Positions 10,615 through 25,600 of a stretch of 64,000 bases of DNA are shown here, one piece after another. The stretch is from Acestrorhynchus altus (lineage: Eukaryota; Chordata; Actinopteri; Characiformes; Acestrorhynchidae). Made by a program: the position numbers and the translations under genes. The stretch covers positions 15,504,558-15,568,557 of the forward strand of contig CM067515.1 in the NCBI GenBank assembly GCA_034509495.1, read 5' to 3'. Below the pieces are notes generated by a model. That model searched no databases. It was not told the origin of the DNA and saw nothing but the letters and a program-made list of their open reading frames with translations. The stretch's first letter is position 1; each line of letters begins with the position of its first letter.

Positions 10615-13600
10615 GTATGTACATTTAAGTTGACATTCCATCATTTAGGTTAATGCTTTTCTACCTACTGTATATATAATACCTGTTCTTAGTAGTAGTG
10701 TCTCTCAGTATGGTATCACATATAATGCAACATACCAGACCTCTCAGAATGGAGTTGTAGAGGTTCCTACTGGTGTCCTGCCATAATTGAACCCAGGCAG
10801 CTTCAATATTCTCAAGCCATTCCTGCAGATTTTGTGGTGGGTTGGAGTGTTGAGCTGCAAAAATGCCCTGCTTTAAATTTGTTTTATGAAACTAAAACAA
10901 AATTCCTCAGATTACTTTTCCATGGAAGCATACGTGAAGGTGTGTGTGTGTGTGTGGGGGTGTGCTGATCATTTCATTGCATCAGTAAATGTCTGTAACT
11001 TGCTTCAGATCACTGAGATTAAAAAACTGATCCCTCTTCTGGATTTCCTCTTAGTGATATTGTATGATATAGATACACTTTAAGTCTGGAGGAGGTTGGG
11101 TTGGAGAATGCAGCAGGTCTGGATTCTCTCTTTGCTGCTCTTAATCTCACCATTTTTTTTTAATTCCTTTCAAGTGAGTCATCAGAAGAAGAGTCGGCCT
11201 GTGAGAGAGAGGAGGAGAGCAAAACCACCGAACACAGCACATGCACACAGCCAGGTGAGATGCACACGTTAGTTACTGGTTTTAGTGCTAAGCATGCATC
11301 CTGACAGCAGTCCAAATAAAATGAAATAAGTAAAAAGTGAAAAGCCTCTTCTCATTTTCTCTATAACCCAATATCACACACACCACACACACACACACTC
11401 ACAGGGTTTGGACAATGAAACTGAAACACCTGTCATTTTAGTGTGGGAGGTTTCATGGCTAAATTGGAGCAGCCTGGTGTCCAGTCTTCATTAATTGCTC
11501 ATTGCACCAGTAAGAGCAGAGTGTGAAGGTTCAATTAGCAGGTAAGAGCACAGTTCTGCTCAAAATATTGCAATGCACACAACATTATGGGGGACATACC
11601 AGAGTTCAAAAGAGGACAAATTGTTGGTGCACGTCTTGCTGGCGCATCTGTGACCAAGACAGCAAGTCTTTGTGATGTATCAAGAGCCACGGTATCCAGG
11701 GTAATGTCAGCAAACCACCAAGAAGGACCAACCACATCCAACAGGATTAACTGTGGGCGCAAGAGGAAGCTGTCTGAAAGGGATGTCCTTCCGAAGAGGA
11801 ATTGACACTGTATTGGCCGCAAAAGGAGGCCCTAGTACACCATACTAATAAATTATTGTGTTCTAAAACCAGGTGTTTCAGTTTCATTGTCCAACCCCTG
11901 CATATACTGGGTCAGTGACTTCATTATCCTGCCCTTCTCGTTGATCAGTTAGAGTTTGCATGCGGGGCCAGCATGTATATGTTGACAGCACAGTAAATAT
12001 GCACTGAATTCAGTTCAATTCAGCTGTTTACTCATCAAAGCCAGGTGCCTGACTTCAGAGCCAGATCCAGTACTTGGTGGATTAGGAAGTTGGGAATGAG
12101 CTAAGGTAGTGATCATACCTATATCCTGAACTTGCTAGCTCTCATGTTGCTGAATGCAATCAAATCCATACAGCAATACTCCAAAAACCTTGTCAGTAGA
12201 GACAGTAACTCCAAAAAATGTGATAATCTCTTTTTTGTAAAAAACAGTAAAATTAGATTAATTGAAAACTAATCAAATCCAGGTTTCATTCTTCAAACTA
12301 TCTGAAAAGATATCTGTGATTAACACTGAACTCAGAATGAACATTGGTTCAGTTGTTTGACATTAGATATGCTTACGTAACAGCAGCATTTGAGAATTCC
12401 TTGTTGATGAGACCACTGCTTCCCTCCAGAAAGGAAGTGTGAGAGGAACACACACTCACACACTTGCAAATATTAAAAACTGGCCAACTTCCTGCTTCTG
12501 TCACACCTCTTCCAGTAAGTGTATTAAAAGCCGTCTGTTTTATCTAAAGCAGAAAGAAGTTTAACCATCTCTGGTAATGCAGAAGTGAGCCCACGTGACA
12601 TGCTTTAGCTTTGTGTGTGTGGTGCAGAAGTCTTAAAAATAGTTTAAGATCTGCAGGAAGTGTTTGTTTGCCTGTAATCATTATATAGAATCAGAATTAA
12701 CATATGTTACATGGTCTTATATTTCTGCATATATTGTTTAACAGGTTTTCATCTTTTGTTCTGGCAAACTTGCATTGAATACAGCAGGGTTGCTCCCATG
12801 AACAGGGGAAATGTTAAGCTGATGAAGTGGCAAAAACATATTATATCTCTCATGTAATAAATAAAGTGTATGTCATTGTTGTCATAGAACACTTGGTATC
12901 TCCAAAATTTCAACTTCACAGGGGGAGAACATAACTTTTATTAGAAGTCTATGCAAAAAGACTTTATTCCAAGTTATTTTGGAGCATTTTTATAGGTCAA
13001 CTCATCGTGAAGTTTGGCACAATGTAAAGAACAGCCGTCAGATTGATATCGTCAAATGTGATGTTTTGTTTGACAGATACTATTCTTTAATTCTTTTAAA
13101 AATTCATTTGCACTGCCTCCTTATTCATATTTACACTTATAATTTAAAAACAGGTTGTTTTCCCCCTAATTTAGAAGCGCCAATTACCGAACTCAATTAG
13201 GATTTTCTCTCTGTCACATATGATGCTCTCGACACTAAGAGGGTGAAGACGAGTACATACTGGCATTACAAGCCTCGCATACATGTGAAACCAACCACCG
13301 CCTCTTTTTCCGACTGCTGCAGCCTATGAACTTCTGCCAGTGTGAACTTGAGATATCATGTCATACAAGTTGTGCAGGTATGAGCAGAGCACACTGTTGG
13401 CGGAAGTCAATGGAGGAAGGCCCACATCAGTGATCTGGGAGACTTGTGCAAACCATGGAGAGGGACAACTGACTAACTGTCCAACATGCATGAATGATGC
13501 CCTCCATTAGTCATGCTTTTAGTGCTAACAGCATTGATCTCAGTTCTACACTGAACATTTGGTTTTGGATCTATACATCTACACAAATTGATTTAAGGAT

Positions 13601-16600
13601 CAATTTGACCTCATTTTTCTTGATAGCAAAATATTACCAGGTGGTTAAACACCTTTCTTTTAGGCAGTCATATCACAACCTAGACTAGAGAGAAGCGCAG
13701 TGTGATCATTCATTCATTCATACAAAGTGGATTTCTCTGTTTTTGTTTGTTTGTTTTGTTTTTGTTACCCTGGGAGGGGGTCATGGAAGTTTGGAGGTTT
13801 GGCAGTGTACGGGGTCACCCAGCCCTCCCCTTGTTTGTTTTGAGCTTTAACACTGTGATAAACACCCGCAGTGTGAACACCCAGACATTTCCATCTCTCT
13901 CTCCTGAATATCATGTTTATATTGGGTGACAAATTGCTCTAAATGAGGTCACCATGCTGTCCAAGGTCATCAGGCTGCTAAGTCACCTGAATTTCAGTCG
14001 ATATTTACACTTAGGTTTGTTGGACTGTGAGGGTCATGGATTGTGCAGCTTGAGGTAGTCCATTATGAATTTTGCGGGGTGTTTAGAATCATTATCCTGC
14101 TGTGGAAGCCGTCCACTTTTAAATTCAGCTTTTTTACAGAAGGTGTGATGTTTTGCTTCCAGAATTCATACTTTCCTCTACCAGTGAAATGTTTCCCGTA
14201 CCAACAGCTGCAACACAAGCCCACAGTATGATCCTTCCACCCCACATTTAAAGCTGGAGAGATGTTCTGCCCCCCTCTATTCCTTTTTTTCCCCCACTTT
14301 AATGTATTATTTGATTTAGTAACATTTTAATCTTACTTTCACATGCCACTGTACACAGCGTTTACTACATTAACATCAATCATTTGTGGACAGACCTCAA
14401 AAGAGCAGAATACAAAGAAAAAGAAGCCTTTTGCATGGAAGATTTGGTTGTTTGTGAGGTTACTAGTTTTGTACCTTTTAATAGTATCACAATACTCATT
14501 CATTTTCTTATTAATTCAAACGTTTGTAGTTTATATAAATTAAAGGGTTAAATTGAGGGCTCTAACGTTGCTTTGAGTTGTTTATTTCATCTTGGGTCAT
14601 GTTGCGGTCTTATAAACCATTAGAAACCTCTTGTTAATAATAATTGTCCTACTGTTTGGCTTAAACTGCAGTTACATAAGGGGGTCAGCAAATTCTTGTA
14701 CTGGTGTTTATGTGGAGAGAAGTATTGCTGAGAGTGTACTTGGGTAAAAAATGTGACTGCAGAGATGAATGAACTTTAAGTGGTAGAGCTTTCTCACAGC
14801 CTGAATGGTGATGCTGTAATGAGTTCAGCTCACCAGAAGTGGACAAAGTATTAATTAGGAATGCTAGTCTGGGGTCAGTGCTCTTTTGTTTACCCTGTTG
14901 TACAAAAACAGCCTGTTACTACTGACCGCGTGGTTTCTGTTGGTGTATTAATTTCAAGGGCCCGTAGATTCACTCATAACGTCCAGATGTGTTCATGCAC
15001 CAAAAACAGACATGATTAATTGTGCAAGACCTCTTACAATCAAACAGGCCTTTTGGAACACCTGCCCATTCATAGTTTCTTCCTGAAATCAAGGGTATTA
15101 AAAGCTTTTGTTGGAGTAACCCTACTGTCCAGCGAAGGCTTTCTACTAGATTTTGAAGCATTGCTGTGAGGATTTGATTGCATGCTGTGACTAGAGTTAG
15201 GGAGGTCATGTTTGATGAATCCCACCTTATGTCTAACTCATTGCAAATATATTGAATGGAGCACAATCATTTCAGTTCCACTGTTCCACCGCTCAGTTCG
15301 AGGGGGCTTTACAGCCCTGTAGCCCATGCCTAGGATTAGGCACTGCGCCAACATATTTATCTGCACCAGAGAATGCATTCATTGGAAGGGGTGACCACAA
15401 ATATTTGAACATAGTTTAATTATAGTTTCTGTATAATTGAATTAGTAGTTTTTAAAAATAAGTAATTACTGAATAGCTACTACTTACTGAGTAAACAGTA
15501 GGTATTGAATTATGTGTAATTAGTACCCATTAGGGAAAAATTGGTATGTTTCTAGATGTTTACATTATAAGTGAAAAGTAAGACTGGATTCAATGGTTTA
15601 AAGGGGTAGTTGGACTTATTAACCCAAATGTTGTTGAACAGCCAAGACTTGTTGATTCACATTACCTTTAACAGCCCAAATCATGTTTGCTCTTTGTTCT
15701 GCAGCTAGCACCCAGCGTCCAGACTCTCTGTCTCTGCCTGTGTCTGGGTCAGAGCTGTGGACAACACGGGGAGACGGCGAGGTAAAGCTGAGGATGGGTG
15801 ATTCCGGGGCAGCGGCTGAACCACCGGTCACTGTGCACCAGGCATTCACCAAGGCTGTGGAACGATTTGGTAGATACACGGCACTCAGCTGGAAGGACGG
15901 AGAACAGTGGAAAAAGATCAACTACAGCGAATACTACCAGACCTGCCGCGTTGCTGCCAAGAGCTTCCTCAAAGTGAGCACCCACAAACACTGACCAGAC
16001 CGGTCTCCTCAGATTGCAGTGATTGAATGTAGACAGCCAGCTATGAAATATTTGGTTCCTGAAGCTTGATTCTTTGGTTTTGAAATGTAGTTACAAGACA
16101 ATAACAATGGATGCTTATGGTCACCAGGTTTGCATGGTGCAGGACTACTGCAGGCTTAAAGCATTGCACGCTCTTCTCAAACTGAAACAATGTTCAGTAA
16201 TTAATAATGTACTTATTACGTGGTTTCCTACACTATGAATCACTCACGGTACAGTGTAAGCATAAGCAGCTTAAAACAGGTTCTGAATCTGTATAGTATA
16301 GTTAGATTATTTACTGAATTTAACAGGCTCCAGTAAAGTATAAAAGGTGAACATACACCAAAGTTTTGACCCAATCATCTCATATTAATCCAGATTCTAC
16401 AGATAATTTCTAATTAATAAGAACATCTAGACATTGGAATGTTTATACTTACATCATGTACATGCACACAGATATAACTCACAACATAAACACCCATACT
16501 CCTAAACAAACATACATACAGAACCTAAACATTTGTAGGGATTTTAATGTAACTAAAGACATTGATCATTAGTTATTGCTTGATCAGGTATAATGTAATG

Positions 16601-19600
16601 GTGGTTTTATTAGTAATTAGTCAGAGTGGTCAGATTTTATGAGATAACTGAATATGTTCACTGATTGGCTGAAGCCCAAACAGCTGAGATTTAAATGATC
16701 GGTATAGTAAGTACTGACTTTGTCAGAGTGACCAAGCCAGGATGTTAGAAGGGTTCCATGTTCCATGTTGACTCGGAGCAGCAAATAAAATAATCTTTCT
16801 TAGAAAAGAATTGAACCTTGTTGCTTTCTCTGGCCTTGTCCCAAACTGTGACCTTGTCAGAATTAGAACCTTGGAACTGGCTCGGCTGGACTGCAGGGCT
16901 ATAAGCTTCTAGACGGCCTCCTGTTACAGGCTTTGTTAAAGGTTTATTGTGCAACTCTAAAGTTGTGTAGAAGTGCACTGCTCAGACTCCCCTGAGGCTC
17001 ACAGCATCTGAGCTGTACAACCGGTGCAGGGCCTGAGGGGGAAATGCAGTAGGTGAAGGAGTGTGTACATGTGTATTTGGGCGTGTGGGTTTTCCCACAT
17101 GGTTGGGTCAGATGTCATGCATTAGCTTTCATTGAGTTGACAGGTTTAAGTATGCTGTCTGCACTCACTGGCCCTTATATCAGAACTAACTACCATATAC
17201 TCTGAAAGGTTTAAGAAGGTTCTATATGCTCTCAAATCATACGCAGAAATTGTTCTTTATGGAACCAAATGTAAGTCGCTCTGGATAAGGGCGTCTGCTA
17301 AATGCCGTAATGTAAATGTAATGTAAATGTTCTTCTTTGGGATTGCTCAAAGAACCCTCTAAAGCACCTTTTTTAAGAGTATCCCAGCACTTTGTAGGTG
17401 TATAGTTACAGACTGCTTGTCAGCTGCTCCTTTACATTATTCATTAATACAACAATAACCCACTTGGTACCACAGCAGAGTTTGAAAATGGCTCACCATC
17501 TAAATCAGTGGTCCCCAACCCCCGGGTACTGGTCCGTGCAGCAATTGGTACCGGGCTGCACAAAAAAAAGATCTAAATCACATTAGGACAGTGAAAGTCT
17601 TGCACTGGTGGAGGGTAGGGATGTGACGGAGTTCGAATTCGATGAAATTCGAACTTCGACTATTTTTAGCAGATTCCAATTCGACGGATGTTTTAGGGCC
17701 AGTTTTCCTGGAATGCGGATTTGAAATCGCCGCCGATACATAAAACAGAACCGTTCATACCGTCAGGACCGGACAGAGCGAAGCACACAGATATAAACAC
17801 AGCACTTTAATGGGACAAATGTGTTAAACAGTCAAACAGTCCAGATCAATAACAGATAGGAGAGACAAAACCAGACTGGACAAACCAGAGACGGAGTCGA
17901 AAAACAGGCGAAGATCTAAAACCGGCAGAATAAACACAGGACGAAACGAAAGACAGGATCAGAAACGGAACCGGCTCAAACACACAGACTGATATCGATA
18001 AACATGGGGCTGAGAGCTGCGAGGCAAATCTAGACACTGAACAGGTTTAAAGACTGGATTAAAGTCTCTCCGGACCAGGTGACTACAATCAGAAGGTGAG
18101 TGAGTCACATGATCAGTCAGGTAACAAACTGAAGGATTCTGGGAATTGGAGTCCGGAGAGACTGAGGGCTGCAGGACACATACAGGTTGATTTCCGGCCT
18201 GCAGGTCATCTTTTAGAGACCAACAATGTTCATCTGAATTTAATGATGAATGTTGTTTACTTTATACTTCCGCTTTACATCAATAAATAATTAAAATGGC
18301 CAAATGTGGTAAGAAAACAAGTGTAGAACACAAAACAGTAGTAAACACGAACAGTTCTACACTACTAGTTGAGATATGTCTTCTTTGTTTTAGAATGCAT
18401 AATTAGTTAATTACATGAAAATAAATGATTGATAATTTTATGATTCAGTGTCATTTAAACAGCATGATGAATTGTTTACAGTACACCGTGAGTCTGTGAC
18501 TACCTGTTGGTTGGTTGGTTGGTTGATTTGGCGCCCACCTGGTCAAAAAGCTGTATACTACATCTGCAGTCGTCAAGTCATACAGACTGAACTTTGTCTC
18601 ATGCACAAATATATGCTTGTATGTATGCATGAATGAATGCACATGTACAGATGTGTGACATAATGGTATGCTTTTGTTTGTGTTTCCACAGCTCGGGCTG
18701 GAACGCTGCCATGGAGTTGGTATCCTGGGCTTCAACTCCCCGGAGTGGTTCATAGCTGACATTGGAGCCATTTTTGCAGGGTGTGTGTTAGTGTGTGTTA
18801 GTGTGTGTGTTTATCTATATGTGAATTCTCCCTTTGCCCTGGTGTAGTTTAAATCTTTATTACTGCCCTGGTGTATAATCTTAACACACAGTCTTGGCCC
18901 TGACACCAATACATACATTCTTTTCTTATCACAGAACATTCACACAAGTCTATAGTGTATGGAGGTGTCACTGCCCTGGTGTGTTTGTGTGTAGTTGTAT
19001 GATTCAGCAGAAGAAATGCACTGGCTTGTATTGTAAAAATGATCTCCTTTGCAGCTGTCATACTCAGTCTTTGTGTCTAGTCCTTATTCAGTTGTTGCTT
19101 TGTGACACTTCGTAGAACTGTCAGCTACCATTAATCAGATTAATAGCTGCTGTACCCACCTGGCCATGCCCTGTGATGGAAATAAGCCAGTGGTTGGTGA
19201 GGATTGCTTCAGAGAGCCATAAACCAAAGGTGCTTGGCATGAACTTCCTCACTGATAGCAGTCTGTCCTGATGCACTCTTGCACAAGGCACTTCATCTCA
19301 ACTCCCGCTGCTCAAAGGCCACTGACCTGTATTTCCCTCTGATATTGGGAATGGCGTAAACTAAAGTTGTTTTTCAGGACTTAACAGAAGAAAAAACTTA
19401 ACTTCAAATGGAAATCAGTGGAAAAATGTTTCATTACAATTTCATTTAATCACAGTGTTATGCTGGTCAGCACAGGCATCTATTAGACATTGTATCGCAG
19501 CTGGGGACTTGGCGCATTCCTCTGGGAATGTTAATGCAATGGTGGCATTTGTATTACATATATCAGAGGAGCCATGTGCTTGTCATCACCCTCCTAGTGT

Positions 19601-22600
19601 CAGGAGCATTGTATGTGACGGGGGAGAGTCCTGATGGGGTTGGGTAATTAGCACTTCCAAATTGGTGGGGGGAATTGTGGAAGACACAGTGGAAATTTGG
19701 AGTTGCACAGATTAAATGTGCACGTCAAGAGGTTTGGTACAGGGAAGAGCCTGATGATCTAGTTTCAGTGGCATCTGTCAAGAGGTGGATAAATGAGGCA
19801 GCAAGTCAGTCAGTTCTTGAAGTTAACATTGAAGCAGGAAAACTGGGCTAGCGTAATCATCTGAGACACTTTGACAACTTTAACATCCCCATAATATCAG
19901 GAAGGTCTTCTGGAATGTTCCCTATATGCAGTGGTCATTATCTAACAAAAGTGCTCAAAGAAAGGGTGACCGGCGAACCAGCAAGTCTCATTGAAGTGCT
20001 TGAGGAGCAAAGACTGATCTGATCCCTCAGAAAGGCTAATATACTAAACAAATGTGTCTTGTATGTGGCTGTGCTAATGTGTTTTGGCTCAGTAATTGTA
20101 ACTACCCACATAAAGAATGAAGAATATTGAGATAATAGAGATGTGTGGGTGTGGAGAGCCCTTTAGAGGTCCTGGAGGCACCTCTGCCCCGAATAAGTTT
20201 TCTCTGCTTGACTAATCAGAATCGGCTCATTAGCAAGCCCTTCAGAGTTACAGGGGGTGTGTTAAAACTAACATGTGCATGGCAAGCGTGCCTTCAGGTC
20301 CAGGGTTGAAAAACAAAGGTCTAAAGAACCTTCACCTGATGGAGAAGTTGTTCAGTGCCAATTTAAAGGTTTTTCACACTCAGCGACCTCTTATTTATGG
20401 AACCAAACATGGTTATTCAACATTAATGTTCCAACAGCCATTTGAAGCATTTGTTTTAGAGAGTACTTCCACTAAAGTTCTTCATCTCTTGTGTCATTAG
20501 ACTATTGGAGATACCTATCTAGGTAATCATGAGCTGAATTTAACAGTTTCCTGACTTTTGACTCTTCTCAGTGTACTGAGATAAAGTTCTTGATACAGTT
20601 CCTTTAAGACTGATGAATGTAAATAAGCTCATTTTTAATTGATGATGCTGATTCATTTTATTGGGTATTTAATGTTTTGTATTTGCACTGCCTTCTGTTT
20701 TGCCTGCAGTGGGTTTGCTGTGGGAATCTACACCACTAACTCTCCAGAGGCATGCCAGTACGTGGCAGAGAACTGCCAGGCTAACATCCTGGTGGTGGAA
20801 AACAACAAGCAGCTGCAGAAAATCCTGCAGGTAAATACAAACTGTTTTTAAAGCAACATTATGCAGCATTTTTACCTTAAAATAGAAGCTTCTGTGTCAT
20901 TTTGATGCTCCATTGACAGTAATAGGGAGAATGGAACCTTTATCATCGCTGTTCTTCAGAATGCTCTGCTGTACTGTGGAACACTGGTAGTTTGGGAAGG
21001 ACAATGCTCATGAGAACTGTTTATGCTTCTGTGTCAAATCTACAGCATCTCTTATGCATACCCTAAGCCTGCTTTGTAACTACAGTGGGGAAAATATGTA
21101 TTTGATACACTGCTGAAGTTTTCCCTCCTGTGAAGAATGGACAGGTCTACACTTCAACCGTGAGAATCTGAAAAAATCCATAAAATCCCAAAAAACACTG
21201 ATTATTAAATTATGAATTTGCATTTTATTGCATGAAGTAAGTATTTGATCACCTACCAACCAGCAAGAATGCTGGCTCTCACAGACCTGTTAGTCTTTTT
21301 TTAAGAAGGCCTCCTACTCTGCACTCACTACATTTATTAGTTGTACCTCTTTGAGTGTGTGGGCAGGTGCCTTTTATACAGATAATCAATCATACTCCAA
21401 CCTTTCCACCATGGGCAAGACCAAAGAGCTGTCTAAGGACACCTGGGAAAAAAATTATTGAAACTATCTTCCTCCTACTAATCTTCCTCTGTCTGGGGGT
21501 CCATGCAATATCTCGCCTCGTGTGGAAAGGGCGATACTGGAAAATGTTAGGAACTACACGCGAGGACCATGTCAATGACCTGAAGAGAGCTGGGACCACA
21601 GTCTCAAGATTACAGTTTATTGTGCCATAATGCACTATGCCACCATGGATTAAACTCCTGCAGGGCTCACAAGGTCCTCTGCTCATGCCAGCACTTGTCC
21701 AGGCCCTTTTGAAGTTCACCAATGACCATCTGGATAATCCAGAGGAGGCCTTGGAGAAGGTCATGTGGGCAGATGAGACCAAAATAGAACTTTTTTTAGT
21801 ATCAACTCCACTTGCCATGGGAAGGAAGAAGAAGGATGAGTACAACCCCAAGAACACAGTCCCAACTGTTGTCCCAATCTTTGGAGGGAGCTGACACTCA
21901 ATGTTTCCCAGTGAATGCCACAAAACCTGAAAGATCTGGAGGTGTGGGCCAAAATCCCTGCGGCAGTGTGTAAACTTGGTCAATAATTGTTTTTCATGCA
22001 CTTTTGTTTATTGTGTCTCTGTTTATTGAGTTGACGTGTACCTACAATACAAATTACAGACCTCAGACCTCTCCATTCTTTTTAGGAGGGGAAACTTTCA
22101 AAATCGGTAGAAGATCAAATACTTACTTTACTTATTTAACTTATATTACTAACTTAAACTTATTTAGCTCTGGAGCAAGAAGCGTCTGTTCTTGCATAAT
22201 GCTGCTTTAATCCAGGATATGGAACACCTCTTGACACATCATATTTAGCCTTCTCCTCAATATTCCCATACAAGTTCTCTTCAGTTGGAAATGCACTCAT
22301 CCACTTCCCCCGTACATGCTGCTTGGGTTGAGACAAGTAGACAGGATTGTCTCGGATATTGCACTAAATTCTGAGCTGTGTACACATAATGTGATTAGGT
22401 CTGCCTCTGTTGCAAGCTCTGACTAATGACCTTCTGTGTGGGTTTTGTTTCTTGTTTCAGATCCAAGACAAGCTGCCCCACCTTAAAGCCATAATCCAGT
22501 ACAAAGATGCTCTCAAAGAGAAGAAACCAAATCTCTACACGGTAGGAATCTTTAATGTAACGCTGCTTCTGTCTTAACACGTGAGTGAGGGTTTGTTGTG

Positions 22601-25600
22601 TGAGGAGTGTTTGTGTGTGACACTCTCGTTTTGGTTGATTTTAATTTCTTCTAAAGTGGGAGGAGTTCTTGGAGTTGGGCCGCAATGAGCCAAACACTCA
22701 GCTTGATGACATCATCGCATCCCAAAAACCCAATCAGTGTTGCACGCTCATCTATACATCTGGAACCACCGGACAGCCAAAGGGGGTCATGCTCAGCCAC
22801 GACAATGTGAGAATCTCTCTCAGTCTGTCTCTCTCTTACTCTTGCACCCTGTCACTCATGCTGGTGTTAGCTCTCACTATTTCTCACACTTCTTCTACTT
22901 TCTTTGTATCTTGCTTTCTTCTGTTTGGTCTCTGTCTCTCTTGCTTTCACACTTGCCCTTTTGTACTCTCTGTCATGCTCCCTCTCGCTCCATCACTCTC
23001 ACTTACTCCTACGTGCGCTTACTCTCTCTTGTCTCTGGTGCACTAGTCATTGGCCGGTCCTAAAAGTTCCCCAATTTTGGCCTTTCAGAAGTAAGTTTCC
23101 CTTGTTTCCTTAGCCAATTGATTCATGAAAACTGAATTCCTGAGGAGTTCCTTGGAATTTCCTCCAGTTGATTGGCAAGGGCAGAGACTAGCTGATGGAC
23201 CTGCTGATGATAATGGACCTATTCGGGTCATTGGATTGTCATTAGATTGGAATTGTGTTGTTGTCCCCTTCAATTTATGCCTACAAACAGTAATTAGATA
23301 TAAGGGAATAAAGTGTAGTATTTTAAGAATACAGAAATTAAGTATTTCCAGCAATAAATATTTATAGTTACTTTTTTACAATTTAATGTGAAAACCATGC
23401 CTCTCAAAAACATCAGCTTTACTGGAGAAGGAAAAATCTGAACATTTAATGGAAATGTAAGATGTGATTCTAAGCCATTTTGGAGCATTTCTATTGGTCC
23501 ATTCATGGAATTCTGGCATGATATAAAGAACAATTGACAGAATCACATTATATCAAAGTGAAAAATGAAATATAAGAAGTGGTGCAAGGTTTTTGCAGGA
23601 CAGGAGTTTTTTTTTTTTCTTCTGAACATTCAATCTAAATGTATTTTTTTTATGTCTTTTGAATGAAGTTAACCTGGACAGCGTTTGCAACTGCTCGTCA
23701 TGTCAGTCTGGACTATGCTGACCATTCTCAGGAGGAGGTGATAAGTTACCTGCCCCTCAGTCACATCGCTGCTCAGATGATTGACATCTGGATCACCATG
23801 CAAGTTGGAGGAGCTACTTACTTTGCCCAGCCTGATGCCCTGAAAGTATGTGTGCTTAAATGTTTGACTGGTTACTGGTTTTGAGTGCTGTGTTAAAGTT
23901 GGGACAGTTATTATTTTACACAACTCAAACATGAGTGAATTTTGGAGAAATAAATCTATACATTTCAGTAAAAGTACTATAAAAAACTTTACTATGAAAA
24001 TGCTCCATATCTGCTCCATATCTGGATTTATTTTGTATGAATTTTAATTAAGTAGTTTTGCATCACTGTGTTAATTACAACATCTCCAAAGTGCTCCTCA
24101 TGGGAATCTATTATTATTTATAATTTTTGTCCAACACCTGCTTTGGTAAATCAGTGTTTAGTGATGGTAAATTTAGTGAGCTAGTAATGGAATTGGAACA
24201 TGCACTAGTTGGGGACGTCCTGGAGGAATCGTGCTTTGTTCCAAACCATGTTTTGTTCTTTGAATTAGTTCACAGGATCACAACTACTTTCCACTACCTT
24301 TTTTACTGTATTTATGCTTCCCTGCATCTGTTTTAATGTAATCTGCAGCTTTTACTGTACAGAAGATTGTTTGTACAGAAATTACTGAGAGAAAGTCTTA
24401 AATAATGTACCTAAAACCATCTGTATGCCTCTGTAATCTTATTATAGTTTTATTAATGTGTTTACAACGTTAAAGCAGGCTTAACAAATTGCTCTGCAGC
24501 TGTTATCAATACAACAGGACACACACACCCAGGGCTGTCCTCGTGTTGGATCTGTGATATGCTCCCAAACACGCTGAATAAAGAGCACTTTGAGTTGTAG
24601 CAGCCACTGATTTTCTGCTCTATGTGTGACACCAGTGTGATTGGTTGGACGTAGGGATGCTTGAAATTTGAAAGGAAGTTTTTAACAGGATGAGACATTA
24701 AGCAGCCTTGTCGTGTGATGGAGGACTGGTCTGTTTGTGGTCAGTAGCTAGTCCCAGATGGTCGTTGAAAAACAAAAACAAAATTCTACATTTATGCAAC
24801 TGAGAACACAAACCTGCCACATGGCTGACAGGGATTTTTCTCTGTGTGAAAACAGTTAGGGCATTCATACTTTTGTGTATGTATACTAAGTAATTTTAAC
24901 ATAGAAAAGCTTTCACTTGGAGCAGTGATTCCCAACCCTGATCCTAGAAAACCCCCTGCTCTGGACATTTTTGTGGTTCTCTGGAATCATGGAGCTCTGT
25001 CACCTTTGGGATGAGTTGGAGCTTCCAACATGAGTATCCATAGCTGAATGCAATGAAACTCTATTCAATGTATAAATTCCTCAGCATTGGGCTGTGATGT
25101 AGTGGAACTGTGTTCTCTGGAGCAATGGAGCTGCATTGAATACCTTTGGGACGAGGTTGGAGTGACGGAACTAAAACATCCATCCAACCTTACCTATGGC
25201 TGAATGCAATCAAATCCTTCCAGCAATATTCCATTTAGTCCAAATCCTTCCCTAAAGAGACATTCTGGAAAAAGTGTCTGCAAACCTTTGGACACAGGTT
25301 GTAAAAATGTGCTAAGAAAGCCTCTCTGTGTGTTTCAGGGCTCTCTGGCGAACACCCTGCGTGAAGTTCGTCCCACAGCGTTTATGGGTGTGCCGCGGGT
25401 ATGGGAGAAAATGCAGGAGAAGATGAAGGCCGTTGGGGCCAAATCATCCACTGTGCGCAGGAAAGTGGCCTCGTGGGCCAAAGACGTGGGCCTGCACACC
25501 AACCTCAGCAAAATGGAACAGTATGTACTTGTATCTTATCTGACGATTTGTTGATTATATAATGTCTGTTTACACATTAATATATGAATGTTTGTTTAAA

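Noticed and set aside
22669..23046. 125-aa ORF beginning with acsbg2 P-loop sequence and continuing Leu/Ser-rich
   Set aside because: The part after 22806 is the CT-rich intron read through the donor; the real protein continues at 23669.
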